Of a stretch of 64,000 nucleotides of DNA, positions 17,839 through 26,959 are shown one piece after another. A program made the translations under genes and the position numbers. Source of the DNA: Marinobacter sp. (GTDB lineage Bacteria > Pseudomonadota > Gammaproteobacteria > Pseudomonadales > Oleiphilaceae); the NCBI GenBank assembly GCA_014359475.1, contig JACIZI010000012.1, forward strand, positions 1 through 64,000, read 5' to 3'. Numbering within the stretch: the first letter of the stretch is position 1; every line of letters starts with the position of its first letter. The notes beneath the pieces were generated by a model, which had not been told where the DNA came from, ran no database searches, and worked only from the letters and a program-made list of their open reading frames with translations.

Positions 17839-17867
17839 ATTATACGAGCTCGGTCTCTGCATAGAAA
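17839..17867 (-). promoter_or_regulatory. Sigma-70 promoter of adk
   Basis: On the minus strand, TTTCTA (17867-17862), 17 bases and then a consensus TATAAT (17844-17839), about 100 bases before the adk start. The -35 is weak and the -10 is perfect. A GAGC...GCTC inverted repeat overlaps the -10 and is followed by a T-run, so the same stretch could also act as a weak terminator for the YbaK-HDOD gene that ends at 17899. Confidence 0.5.
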
Positions 17868-17898
17868 GTGGCCATCCGTCGAATACGGAATCCGCAGC

Positions 17899-19272
17899 TC
17901 AGGCAGCCAGCAAGCCGGCCAACTGGTCCAGTTCCCCACCAACAATATCCAGGCTTTCTTCCAGCGCCGCCAGGTCCGTGTCCGAGAGGCGCAGCCGCGC
18001 CGCCAGATCCGCACTGTCATCCGCGTTGAATTCGTCGCCTATGCCCCTTGGTTTAAGCAGGGCGTTAGCCAGTTGCACCATCAACACATAGTTCTCGTGC
18101 TCACCGTGGTAGTCGTGTTGCTGGTGGACACCGGCCGACTTGACCACCGGCTCGGGCAACTGCCAGAGCTTGTGCAGGATGCCGCCAATGGCCCCGTGCC
18201 CGACGCTCAGAAACGATTCCTGCTGATCCGCGGCGCCGAACACCTCATGCTCCAGGGACTGCATACTCGCCTCCGGGTTACTCTCCCGGAGCTCATTCAG
18301 CTCCCGGAATTCGCCGGGGAACAGATGGCCGATCAGTAACAGCCCGAAGTTGTGCAGCAAACCACACAGGTACGCCAGTCCCTTGTCTGCCCCTACCTTC
18401 GGCGCCATTTCCTGGCACAGAAAGGCACAGTACAGAGAATGCCGCCAGAAACTGTCCATGCCCAGCACCCCCTGTCTGGGCACATCAAAGGCACGCACCG
18501 AGGCAATACCCAGTGCGATATGGGCCACCCGGTCGAACCCCAGTACACGGGTAACCGCCTCCTGTACCGACTGGATTTCTCCCGGGTAGTTGAACAGTGC
18601 GGAACGGGCATAGCGCATGATCTGGGCCGTCAGACTGGGATCATACTCAATCAGGTCTGCCAGTTCCCGCGCCGAGGATTCAGTATCGGCGGTCAGCCGC
18701 AGAATACGCAACGCGAGGGCAGGCATGGGCGGCAGGCGATAGAGCCTTTGCAGTTTGTCCGCCACTTCCCCCAGGGTCAGAGCCCGGCGGTCATTGTCAC
18801 CCTTGCCGCGAATCACCAGATGCGCCCTTGGGGCATCCTGCAACATCATGGCGATACCATCCCGATCCAGCACCACCAGGGAATCCCGGCGCCCACCGCA
18901 GACATAGGCCCGGGACAGGGAATCCACGTCATTGTCCACCAGCACCTGAAGCTCATAGGCCGCGCCCGCCGGCGGAAAGAACCCCGCATCACAATCCTGG
19001 AACAGCCGGGTCGCCTGACGGGCTGTCAAAGGCTGTAATTGCCGGCCAGTGGCCTCCCTGACCGCATCCATATCGAGGGTGCTGGTAAAGGTGTGCACCA
19101 TCATTACCACCCCGCTGATATCGATCATCAGCGTGCCCCTGACTACATTATCCTGGGTCACACCGGCACTGATAATGGCCGCATCGAGATTGACCACCGG
19201 AGCCAGGGACAGCTCCCGGTACTGAATACCCTTACGGGCGAAAAACTGTTGCAGTCGCGCAGACAATGACAA
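17899..19272 (-). CDS. YbaK/aminoacyl-tRNA deacylase-like domain fused to HDOD domain
   Basis: A 457-aa protein. Residues 1-150 match the YbaK/ProX aminoacyl-tRNA editing fold and residues 175-390 are an HDOD domain (LPPMPALALRIL, YDPSLTAQIMRYARSALF, FWRHSLYCAFLC). HDOD is a regulatory relative of HD phosphohydrolases, often in signalling. The lysine that YbaK needs for deacylation (VFKTL) reads VVRGT here (R45), so the editing domain may bind but not cleave. The first codon is TTG with GGAGGAGCAGG just upstream; no ATG or GTG fits. It lies 35 bases after ppc on the same strand and may share its transcript. Confidence 0.8.
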   Translation of the reverse strand: MSLSARLQQFFARKGIQYRELSLAPVVNLDAAIISAGVTQDNVVRGTLMIDISGVVMMVHTFTSTLDMDAVREATGRQLQPLTARQATRLFQDCDAGFFPPAGAAYELQVLVDNDVDSLSRAYVCGGRRDSLVVLDRDGIAMMLQDAPRAHLVIRGKGDNDRRALTLGEVADKLQRLYRLPPMPALALRILRLTADTESSARELADLIEYDPSLTAQIMRYARSALFNYPGEIQSVQEAVTRVLGFDRVAHIALGIASVRAFDVPRQGVLGMDSFWRHSLYCAFLCQEMAPKVGADKGLAYLCGLLHNFGLLLIGHLFPGEFRELNELRESNPEASMQSLEHEVFGAADQQESFLSVGHGAIGGILHKLWQLPEPVVKSAGVHQQHDYHGEHENYVLMVQLANALLKPRGIGDEFNADDSADLAARLRLSDTDLAALEESLDIVGGELDQLAGLLAA

Positions 19273-19307
19273 GTGACCTGCTCCTCCGTGTGCTTTCTGT
19301 CTGTAAA

Positions 19308-21953
19308 TCAGCCGGTGTTCCGCATGCCCGCGGAAATGCCGGCCATGGTGACCTTAAGCGCCCGCTCTACCGTTTCCGGTACCTTGCCCTGATCTTCTGA
19401 CTCCCGGTCCCTTCTGAGCAATTCTGCCTGCAGGTAATGCAGTGGATCCGTGTAGGGATTGCGTACCCGCAGGGAGTGGGCAAACACCGGCTCAGCCTCC
19501 AGCAAGTGCTGCTGCTCCTTGATGGTCAACACATGATCAATACAGGATTGCAAACGGGCCCGAAGATCCTCGCCGAGCTTTTTCAGTGTCTCATCGCTGA
19601 CCAGCGTTTTTTCATAATAGCTGGCAATCCGCAGGTCAGACTTGGCAAGTACCATCTCCAGCATATCAATGTAGGTGCGGAAGAACGGCCAGCGCCGGAT
19701 CATTTCCTGCAATACCGGCAAACGGCCCGTCTCCAGGGCGGCCCCCAACGCCACATCACTGCCCAGCCAGCTGGGCAGCATCAGACGCATCTGGGTCCAG
19801 GCAAAGATCCATGGTATCGCGCGCAGACTCTCCACACCACCCGTCGGCTTGCGGCGCGCCGGACGGCTACCGAGCGCCAGCTTACCGAGAGCGGTTTCCG
19901 GTGTAACCTGGCGGAAATAAGGTACAAAATCCGGGTTCTCCCGCACCACATCCCGGTAGGCCCGCAGGGACCGCTCGGTGAGCCAGTCCATGGCCTCGCG
20001 CCACGCCGGCTCCGGTTGCGGCGGTGGTGCCAGGGTTGCCTCCAGAACCGCCGAGGTGTACAGGGTCAGGCTCTGGATGGCCAGTCTGGGCAGGCCGAAT
20101 TTGAAGCGAATCATTTCGCCCTGCTCGGTAATCCGGAAACTGCCGTTCACCGATCCCGGGGGCTGGGACAGGATAGCGCGGTTGGCCGGACCACCACCAC
20201 GGCCCACTGTCCCGCCCCGCCCGTGGAAAAGCGTCAGATGAATATCGTACTGGTTTGCCACCTCCGTCAGCTTTTCCTGGGCCTGGTACTGAGCCCAGGC
20301 CGCCATCATCTGGCCCGCATCCTTGGCTGAATCCGAATAACCGATCATCACCTCCTGCCGCTCCCGGCAGTATTCCCGGTACCATGCAAGGTCATAAAGC
20401 GCCCGCATGCTGTCTGGCGCATTACGCAGATCGTCAAGAGTCTCGAACAGGGGCACCACCCGCATCGGATGCTTCATGCCGGCTTCCCGCAACAGCAGGA
20501 TCACACTGAGAATATCCGATGGTGAACTGGCCATGGAGATCACGTAGGAGCCCAGCGCCTCAGGTGGCTGACCGGCTACCACTTCACAGGTACGCAACAC
20601 TTCCAGAACATTGTCGGACGGCTCCCAGTCCCGTGGAATCAGCGGCCGACGGCCCTGCAGCTCGGTCAGCAGGAAGCGCTGCCGCTCCTCCTCGGGCCAG
20701 GACAGATAATCCCCCTGCCCCAGGAATTCCACCATTTCCGCAACCGCCTCGGCGTGGCGGTCGGCTTCCTGGCGAACATCGAGACGAATCAGCGGCAGGC
20801 CAAATGTCCATGCCCTGCGAATGGTATCCAGCAGCGGGCCATCGGCAATGGCACCCAGCCCGCATTCATGCAGGGAGCGGTAACAGAGCTCCAGCGGCCC
20901 GGTGAGATCCTCATTGTTGAACAGAATGTTGCTGGCATCGGCCGTCTCCCCGTTAATACTGGCTTCGGCCCAGTCCCGGGTGGCGATCAGCCGGTCACGC
21001 AGGCCGGCAAGTACCATACGGTAGGGTTCCCGCTGATCACCGATCTGTTGCTTCAGTTCATCGCTGGCCTGCCACATGGACAATTCAGCCCGCAGTGCCT
21101 GGATATCCCGCAGGAACAGGTCAGCGGCCATCCAGCGCCCGAGCAGAAAGACCTCCCGGGTCACCTTGTGAGTCACGTTGGGGTTGCCATCCCGGTCACC
21201 GCCCATCCAGGAAGCGATCTTTACCGGCGTTGCATCCAGTGGCAGTCCCTTGCCCGAGGCATCCTGCAATGACTGGTCCAGACTGCGCATGAATTTTGGC
21301 AGTGCCTGCCACAGGCTGTTCTCGATCACCGCAAATCCCCACTTGGCCTCATCCACGGCGGTGGGACGTTGGTGACGGATTTCGTCGGTATGCCAGGCTT
21401 CAGTCACCAGTCGCGACAGGCGATCAATAATCTCGTTCCGCTCCGCCGGCATCAGGTCGTCATGATCCAGGCTGGCCAGGCACTCGGACATTTCGTCATA
21501 CTTCATGATCAGGGTACGGCGGGCCACTTCGGTGGGATGGGCGGTTAACACAAACTCGATCCGCATTCGGGATACCTGGTGGTGTAACTCTTCGGCATCC
21601 ACACCCCCGGCGCTGAGTCGCTCGAATACCTCCGCGAAGGATTCCACCATCAGATCCGCCTGATGACCTCTCTTGCGACGGATGCCGTGGTATTGCTCCG
21701 CCAGATTGGCCAGGTTCAGAAACTGGTTGAATGCCCGGGTTACCGGTAACAACTCCTCGTCACCCAGCTTTCCCAGAAGACTGACCAGGTTCTGCCCGGA
21801 ACCACTCTCCTGGCGCCGATCGGCCTTGGCAGCAGCGCGAATTTCCTCAATCAGGTCATAGACTTTCCGCCCGGGCTGGCGTTGGATACTGTGGCCCAGA
21901 AGTTCCCCCAGCAGGCGGACATTTTCGCGAAGATCCGGATGAAGCTCAGTCAC
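19308..21953 (-). CDS. ppc: Phosphoenolpyruvate carboxylase
   Basis: An 881-aa enzyme (E. coli 883 aa) that carboxylates PEP to oxaloacetate, the main anaplerotic reaction. Conserved blocks: TAHPTEVARRTL with the essential His, GGDRDGNP, FHGRGGTVGRGGGP, and the C-terminal RNTG that ends PEP carboxylases. I choose GTG at 21953: it has AAGGG seven bases upstream and starts the family-like TELHPDLRENVRLLGELLG. A TTG at 21983 would add ten residues. It is divergent from a small gene at 22037 and followed by the YbaK-HDOD gene. Confidence 0.93.
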   Translation of the reverse strand: MTELHPDLRENVRLLGELLGHSIQRQPGRKVYDLIEEIRAAAKADRRQESGSGQNLVSLLGKLGDEELLPVTRAFNQFLNLANLAEQYHGIRRKRGHQADLMVESFAEVFERLSAGGVDAEELHHQVSRMRIEFVLTAHPTEVARRTLIMKYDEMSECLASLDHDDLMPAERNEIIDRLSRLVTEAWHTDEIRHQRPTAVDEAKWGFAVIENSLWQALPKFMRSLDQSLQDASGKGLPLDATPVKIASWMGGDRDGNPNVTHKVTREVFLLGRWMAADLFLRDIQALRAELSMWQASDELKQQIGDQREPYRMVLAGLRDRLIATRDWAEASINGETADASNILFNNEDLTGPLELCYRSLHECGLGAIADGPLLDTIRRAWTFGLPLIRLDVRQEADRHAEAVAEMVEFLGQGDYLSWPEEERQRFLLTELQGRRPLIPRDWEPSDNVLEVLRTCEVVAGQPPEALGSYVISMASSPSDILSVILLLREAGMKHPMRVVPLFETLDDLRNAPDSMRALYDLAWYREYCRERQEVMIGYSDSAKDAGQMMAAWAQYQAQEKLTEVANQYDIHLTLFHGRGGTVGRGGGPANRAILSQPPGSVNGSFRITEQGEMIRFKFGLPRLAIQSLTLYTSAVLEATLAPPPQPEPAWREAMDWLTERSLRAYRDVVRENPDFVPYFRQVTPETALGKLALGSRPARRKPTGGVESLRAIPWIFAWTQMRLMLPSWLGSDVALGAALETGRLPVLQEMIRRWPFFRTYIDMLEMVLAKSDLRIASYYEKTLVSDETLKKLGEDLRARLQSCIDHVLTIKEQQHLLEAEPVFAHSLRVRNPYTDPLHYLQAELLRRDRESEDQGKVPETVERALKVTMAGISAGMRNTG

Positions 21954-21970
21954 GTCGGCACCCTTTTGAA

Positions 21971-22000
21971 TTGACGTTTGCAAATGTCTGTGACGATACT
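21971..22000 (+). promoter_or_regulatory. Sigma-70-like promoter for the 22037 gene
   Basis: TTGACG (21971-21976), 18 bases, GATACT (21995-22000), then the AAGGAGAATTC leader of the 75-aa gene at 22037. The -35 matches the consensus at five of six positions and the -10 at four of six. It lies in the ppc divergent region, so ppc transcription would start across it. Confidence 0.45.
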
Positions 22001-22036
22001 AATAACGATTAAAAACAGTGGTCGCAAGGAGAATTC

Positions 22037-22264
22037 ATGAAAGTCACCGATCTTCCAAAACACTGGGAACAGAAAAAGAAGCCCGTTGAACGCACCCATG
22101 GCTACAATCTGCGCCTGCCGATTGAAGATGCCGCGCGCCTTGCCGCCCTCGCGGAACTCTACCCGGACCGTTCGGAAAGCGAGATTCTGAACGACATGAT
22201 CGCAGCCGCACTGGACGACCTGGTCAGTGACGGGCCACTGAAGGATAAACTGAAGGACAGGTGA
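22037..22264 (+). CDS. Small ribbon-helix-helix-like protein A (75 aa)
   Basis: A 75-aa basic protein. It starts MKVTDLPKHW and contains a strand-helix-helix pattern (YNLRLPIEDAARLAALAELYPDRSESEILNDMI) that looks like a ribbon-helix-helix DNA-binding fold. It is clearly related to the first 65 residues of the convergent gene at 22343-22687, with the same MK-DL--HW start, LAALYP and ALD. I know no function for this family. It has a strong AAGGAG site and a plausible promoter. A toxin-antitoxin role is not supported, as no toxin-like partner is present. Confidence 0.75.
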   Translation: MKVTDLPKHWEQKKKPVERTHGYNLRLPIEDAARLAALAELYPDRSESEILNDMIAAALDDLVSDGPLKDKLKDR

Positions 22265-22290
22265 AGCACAGGTAAGGAAACGCGGAGGGC

Positions 22291-22324
22291 CTGGCCACCC
22301 CGGGGTTTACCGGGGCCGGGCCAG
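22291..22324. terminator. Bidirectional hairpin terminator between the paralogs
   Basis: CTGGCC-A-CCCCGG pairs with CCGGGG-CC-GGCCAG around a short loop (GGTTTA region), giving a long GC-rich stem between the two convergent paralogous genes. There is no strong T-run on either side, but the position fits termination of both. Confidence 0.6.
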
Positions 22325-22342
22325 CGGTGCCGTATTGCCGGG

Positions 22343-22687
22343 TCAGGCAACGGACTCGAGTTGTCGCGACTTGATGCGCTTGATGTGCTTCTGACTGAGG
22401 CTGACCAGCCGCGGGGTCATACCTACATCCTCGTAGATCTCGAAACCATCCTCGTCATAAGCCACGACCTTGTCCCCCTGCACGTAGGGGAAGCTGGTTT
22501 CCAGCTCATCCAGAGCTGCCGAAACAAGATCCCGGATCAGATCCTGGGATGACTTCATGGGATAAAGCGCGGCCAGCTTTTCCAGCCGCCTGTGGTGCTG
22601 GTCACTCAACTGCATGTCATAACGATCCCGGGTCAGCCTGCCGCGGGCGTGTTTATCCCAATGATCGACCAGATCCTTGATTTTCAT
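22343..22687 (-). CDS. Small ribbon-helix-helix-like protein B (114 aa)
   Basis: A 114-aa paralog of the gene at 22037. Residues 1-65 share the MK-DL--HW start, the YDMQLSDQHHRRLEKLAALYP block and DLVSAALDELETSFP with protein A. It adds a 45-residue C-terminal part (acidic YDEDGFEIYEDVGM, then a basic tail RLVSLSQKHIKRIKSRQ). The fold looks like ribbon-helix-helix, so DNA binding is a fair guess, but no function is known to me. It converges on protein A across a hairpin. A promoter with TACAAT lies upstream. Confidence 0.75.
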   Translation of the reverse strand: MKIKDLVDHWDKHARGRLTRDRYDMQLSDQHHRRLEKLAALYPMKSSQDLIRDLVSAALDELETSFPYVQGDKVVAYDEDGFEIYEDVGMTPRLVSLSQKHIKRIKSRQLESVA

Positions 22688-22754
22688 GTTGCCTCTACTC
22701 CTGAATCATCAGATGGCAAACCGGAGCGCCGAAAACATGCGCCCCTGTCTACTC

Positions 22755-22781
22755 ATTGTAGGCGAAACAGGCAGCCTGCAA
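22755..22781 (-). promoter_or_regulatory. Possible promoter for the 22343 gene
   Basis: On the minus strand, TTGCAG (22781-22776), a 15-base spacer and TACAAT (22760-22755), about 65 bases before the start of the 114-aa gene. The -10 is good; the short spacer lowers confidence. Confidence 0.35.
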
Positions 22782-22806
22782 GGTCGTGTATGGTAACGAT
22801 TTGTAC

Positions 22807-23292
22807 TTATCGGTTACCAACTCTGTCTTTTTTCTCCACGCCTTTCACCGATTGCCACAGAGCATCCAGCGCTTCAGGAGCCTCCTCTTCCAGAGTGCGC
22901 CCTTGCTGTGCAAGCAGGGCCTCAATGGCCCGAAAACGTGCATCAAACTTGTGGTTGGTACGATTCAGCGCCTGCTCGGGATTTACCTTCAGAAATCGTG
23001 CCAGATTGACCACCACAAACAGCAGGTCACCGAGCTCGTCTTCCACATCATCCTGATGGACCGGATTCTCCGCCGCCTTGCCCCATGCTTCTTTCAGCTC
23101 GTCAATTTCCTCATAAAGCTTGTCAAACACCGGCTCGATATCCGGCCAGTCGAAACCGGCGCGGGAGGCACGGCGCTGCAGTTTTTCAGCCCGCTGCATG
23201 GCCGGCAGGGAACGGGCGATGCCATCCAGCCTGCCCGGAGGATTTTGCCGCCGCGCCAGCAGGGTTTTCGGATCATCAGTGCTGTCGTTCAT
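22807..23292 (-). CDS. mazG: MazG-type nucleotide pyrophosphohydrolase, single-domain
   Basis: A 161-aa protein that aligns only with the C-terminal half of E. coli MazG (263 aa): ARSLPAMQRAEKLQRRA, FDWPDIEPV, then the metal-binding EEIDE and EDELGDLLF blocks. E. coli MazG hydrolyses NTPs, and its C-terminal domain carries the activity, so this short form may still work. The N-terminal domain (CPWDKEQT region) is missing; the ATG overlaps the relA stop by four bases (ATGA), so there is no room for it. It is in one operon with relA, and in E. coli MazG lowers ppGpp, so the coupling makes sense. Confidence 0.8.
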   Translation of the reverse strand: MNDSTDDPKTLLARRQNPPGRLDGIARSLPAMQRAEKLQRRASRAGFDWPDIEPVFDKLYEEIDELKEAWGKAAENPVHQDDVEDELGDLLFVVVNLARFLKVNPEQALNRTNHKFDARFRAIEALLAQQGRTLEEEAPEALDALWQSVKGVEKKDRVGNR

Positions 23293-25523
23293 GAGCGCCG
23301 CCGCCTCACGTCGATAATATTGGGCAGATTGCGGATTTGCGCCAGCAGCCGCGCCAGCTGTTCAAGACTGGATATCTCCACGGTAACCGTCATGGTGGCG
23401 GTATTCTCGTCCCGGTTGGTTGCGGTGTTGAGAGACAACACGTCCGTCCGGGAGCTGGACAATACCTGGGTAATATCCCGCAACAGCCCGGAGCGATCAT
23501 AGGCCTGGATCTCGATATCCACCGGGTAAACCGACTCGGGCCGACCGCCCCAGCTCACCTCAATAATCCGGCTCGGCTCGAACTCCTTCAGATTCAGAAA
23601 GGTAATACAGTCCTGCCGGTGCACCGTCACGCCCCGACCCACGGTGATGTAACCGCCAATATCGTCACCGGGCAGCGGCTTGCAGCATTTGGCCACCTGG
23701 GTCTTCAGTTTGCCGACACCGCGAATCTGAATGTCGGGCTCGGTGTCGTAAGGCTTGTGGCGGTTGCCAAGGCGCAGATCCAATTGCCTGGCCTCCGGCT
23801 CCAGCATCTGCTGAGCCACGTTCGCCACATGGGTCGGCCGCAGGTCACCGGCACCGACGGCAGCGAACAGATCCTCGGAATCCTTGTAATTGACCTTCCG
23901 GGCCAGCTCATTGAGGTCCACATCGTACAGGGACAACCGTTTGAACTCGTCTTCCAGAATAGCCCGGCCATCCACCACATTGCGGTCCCGGTCCTGCTCC
24001 TTGAACCAATGGGTCACCTTGGCCCGGGCGCGGGAGGTCTGTATATAGCCCAGACTCGGGTTCAGCCAGTCACGGCTGGGGGCCGGGTTATTGGAAGTAA
24101 AGACAAACACCTGGTCGCCGGTCTTGAGAGGGTAGGTCAGCGGCACGATACGACCGTTGACCTTGGCACCCCGGCAGGCATGGCCAATCTCGGTATGTAC
24201 CCGGTAGGCGAAATCCACCGGCGTGGCTCCCTGGGGCAGATCCACCACATGGCCCTCGGGGGTAAACACATACACCCGGTCTGATGCCACATCGGATTTC
24301 AGGTGATCCGCCAGCCCCGACAGATCCCCCAGCTCCTCCTGCCACTCCAGCACCTGACGCAACCAGTTGATCTTGGCTTCATAGCCACTGGAACGGTTGC
24401 CCTGATCGGTGCCCTTGTACAGCCAATGGGCACAAACACCCAGTTCGGCTTCCTGATGCATCTCGTGGGTACGGATCTGCACTTCCATGACCTTGCCTTC
24501 GGGACCGATCACCGCGGTATGCAGGGACTGGTAGCCGTTTTCCTTGGGGTTGGCGATGTAATCATCGAATTCATTGGGAATATGCCGCCACAGGCTGTGC
24601 GCAATACCGAGCGCGGCATAACAATCCCGCACCTGTGGCACCAGGATACGCACTGCCCGCACGTCGTAAACCCGGGAAAAGTCGATACCCTTGCGGCGCA
24701 TCTTCCGCCAGATGCTGTAGATGTGCTTGGCCCGGCCCGACAGTTCTGCCTGGATGCCCGAAGCCTGCAACTCACCGCGCAGGGTTTCGATCACGGTCTG
24801 GATGTAGTGTTCACGATCCAGCCGCTTCTCATCCAGCAGGCGGGCAATTTTCTTGTAGGCAGAGGTGTGCAGGTAACGGAAGGACAAATCTTCCAGTTCC
24901 CATTTGATATGGCCGATGCCCAGCCGGTGTGCCAGGGGGGCGTAGATGTCGAACACCTCGCCGGCGACCCGCATGCGCTTATCTTCCGGGGCATTTTTCA
25001 CCGCACGGATGGCGCAGGTGCGCTCCGCAAGCTTGATCAGCGCCACCCGGACATCGTCAATCATGGTGACCAGCATCTTGCGGACGTTGTCCAGCTGCCC
25101 CTGGCTCTGACCCAGCACACTGCCCTTGAGGGGATGGTGAAGTGCAGAGATAGCCGCCATCTGCAGCACACCGTTGATCAGGTCCGCCACCTCGTCACCG
25201 AACTCCTTTCGGATCACCTCGAGGCCGACCCGCTCTTCACGGACGGCGCGATACAGAATCGCGGCCACCAGGCTGGCCTGATCCAGATGCAGCTCCACCA
25301 GCACCTGGGCCATTTCGATACCGGTACGGAAACTGCTGGCACCGGGAGCCCAGAGGCGATCTTCGCGCACCGCCTGCAAATCAATCTCCGCGGCCGTCTC
25401 ACAAGCACGCCGGAACTGCTCCGGGTTCTCCAGATGAGTCTGGGACTCGATCTGACGCACCCAGCGCTCGATGTCCACCTGGCCATCGCCGTTTACCGCG
25501 TAATCTTCCCTTACTTTCACCAT
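23289..25523 (-). CDS. relA: GTP pyrophosphokinase RelA
   Basis: A 744-aa long RelA/SpoT homolog that makes (p)ppGpp on starved ribosomes. The N-terminal hydrolase domain has lost the HD motif: the place of HDTVED reads YRAVRE, as in RelA proteins, so it is synthetase-only. The synthetase domain (about 240-370) contains RAKHIYSIWRKM and NGYQSLHT. TGS (about 405-470, GATPVDFAYRVH) and C-terminal ACT domains follow. It lies between rlmD (44 bases upstream) and mazG (4-base overlap). Confidence 0.95.
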   Translation of the reverse strand: MVKVREDYAVNGDGQVDIERWVRQIESQTHLENPEQFRRACETAAEIDLQAVREDRLWAPGASSFRTGIEMAQVLVELHLDQASLVAAILYRAVREERVGLEVIRKEFGDEVADLINGVLQMAAISALHHPLKGSVLGQSQGQLDNVRKMLVTMIDDVRVALIKLAERTCAIRAVKNAPEDKRMRVAGEVFDIYAPLAHRLGIGHIKWELEDLSFRYLHTSAYKKIARLLDEKRLDREHYIQTVIETLRGELQASGIQAELSGRAKHIYSIWRKMRRKGIDFSRVYDVRAVRILVPQVRDCYAALGIAHSLWRHIPNEFDDYIANPKENGYQSLHTAVIGPEGKVMEVQIRTHEMHQEAELGVCAHWLYKGTDQGNRSSGYEAKINWLRQVLEWQEELGDLSGLADHLKSDVASDRVYVFTPEGHVVDLPQGATPVDFAYRVHTEIGHACRGAKVNGRIVPLTYPLKTGDQVFVFTSNNPAPSRDWLNPSLGYIQTSRARAKVTHWFKEQDRDRNVVDGRAILEDEFKRLSLYDVDLNELARKVNYKDSEDLFAAVGAGDLRPTHVANVAQQMLEPEARQLDLRLGNRHKPYDTEPDIQIRGVGKLKTQVAKCCKPLPGDDIGGYITVGRGVTVHRQDCITFLNLKEFEPSRIIEVSWGGRPESVYPVDIEIQAYDRSGLLRDITQVLSSSRTDVLSLNTATNRDENTATMTVTVEISSLEQLARLLAQIRNLPNIIDVRRRRS

Positions 25524-25567
25524 GTTACTCTTGTTCTGTTACCGGGCAGAATGCCATACCCGGCAAG

Positions 25568-26908
25568 TTACTTGCCCACCCTCTCGAACAGAGCCATCGA
25601 CTCCACATGGGTGGTGTGAGGGAACATATCCATGACACCGGCCTGCACCAGCCGGTATCCATTGCTGGTCAGCACACCCGCATCCCGGGCCAGGGTGGCC
25701 GGGTTGCAGGATACATACACAATCTTCCGTGCCCCGAAAGCCGTGAGGTACTCACATACCTCCCTCGCACCGGAACGGGGCGGATCAATCAGGATCCGGT
25801 CAAAGCCCTCGGCCGCCCAGGGCTCCGCTGTAAAGTCACCCTGCAAGTTGGCACCATGGAAGCGGACATTCTCAAGCCGGTTCAGTTCCGCATTTTCCCG
25901 GCCACGAACCACCATGGAATCATCACCTTCCACGCCAACGACTGCCCCGGCCCGCCGTGCCAGCGGCAGGGTAAAGTTCCCCAGCCCGCAGAACAGGTCC
26001 AGCACCCGGTCCCCGGGCCCGACATCCAGCCACTCCAGCGCCTGGTCAATCATCCGGCGGTTGATATCCGCATTCACCTGGGTGAAATCCATCGGATGAA
26101 ACTGCATCTTCAGGTCGTGGCCATTCAGCCGGTAGCCAAGCCGCTCGGGGCCGTCCGGTTCCGGCCAGATGCGATGCACCGTGTCCGGCCCCTTGGGCTG
26201 CAGATAGATATGCAAGTCATGGGCCTGACCAAAGGCAATCAACGCATCCCGGTCCTGGTCACTGAGCGAATCCATATTGCGGAACACCATGGCCGCCTCG
26301 TCATCCCCGCAGGCCACTTCCACCTGGGGAATACGCTGGAAGGCTTCCAGACTGAAAAGCAATTCCCGCAAGGGCGTGATCTTCTCGCCAATGCGTGGGT
26401 CCAGCACCGCGCAGCGGTCAATATCCGTCAGGAAGCTGTTGCGTTTTTCCCGGAAGCCCACCAGTACGCTGTCCCGGGCCTTGACGAACCGCACGCCCAG
26501 CCGGGCCTTGCGGCGATAGGCCAGACCTTCAGAACGCATCGGCTCGACCCACCGCTGCGGTTCGATGCCCCCGAAATGGGCAAACTGTTCTTTGAGAGTG
26601 GCTTCCTTGAAGCGGATCTGGGCATCGGGCCCCATGTGCTGCAGGCTGCAGCCGCCACACAGGTCCGCATATTCACAGGGGGGGCTGACCCGCTCAGGGG
26701 ATGCTTCAAGCACCTCGACCGTACGCAGTTCGTCAAATTTGCTGCGGGACGACAGCATCCTGGCCATCACCGATTCGCCTGGCAGAGCCCCGTCCACAAA
26801 ACGGGCCTTGCCGTCTTCCCGGGCGATGCCGCGCCCATCATGACTCAGGGTTTCAATCCGGCAATGCACCGGTTCGGTGGGCAGGGACTTCCTGCGACGT
26901 CTGCTCAT
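25568..26908 (-). CDS. rlmD: 23S rRNA m5U1939 methyltransferase RlmD
   Basis: A 446-aa SAM-dependent methyltransferase (RumA) that modifies U1939 of 23S rRNA. The N-terminal TRAM domain covers residues 10-65. The [4Fe-4S] ligands are C78, C84, C87 and C166. The SAM site is [15 protein letters not shown], and the catalytic nucleophile is C401 in [11 protein letters not shown]. It sits between cysM and relA, the order found in Pseudomonas. Confidence 0.93.
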   Translation of the reverse strand: MSRRRRKSLPTEPVHCRIETLSHDGRGIAREDGKARFVDGALPGESVMARMLSSRSKFDELRTVEVLEASPERVSPPCEYADLCGGCSLQHMGPDAQIRFKEATLKEQFAHFGGIEPQRWVEPMRSEGLAYRRKARLGVRFVKARDSVLVGFREKRNSFLTDIDRCAVLDPRIGEKITPLRELLFSLEAFQRIPQVEVACGDDEAAMVFRNMDSLSDQDRDALIAFGQAHDLHIYLQPKGPDTVHRIWPEPDGPERLGYRLNGHDLKMQFHPMDFTQVNADINRRMIDQALEWLDVGPGDRVLDLFCGLGNFTLPLARRAGAVVGVEGDDSMVVRGRENAELNRLENVRFHGANLQGDFTAEPWAAEGFDRILIDPPRSGAREVCEYLTAFGARKIVYVSCNPATLARDAGVLTSNGYRLVQAGVMDMFPHTTHVESMALFERVGK

Positions 26909-26959
26909 ACTGTCTGTCTCTTGTTGCTCACATTACTCACATGGCGCAGGAGTGGGCCG

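Noticed and set aside
22037-22687. Toxin-antitoxin pair
   Set aside because: Both proteins are paralogs and converge; neither looks like a toxin, and the layout is not that of a TA operon.
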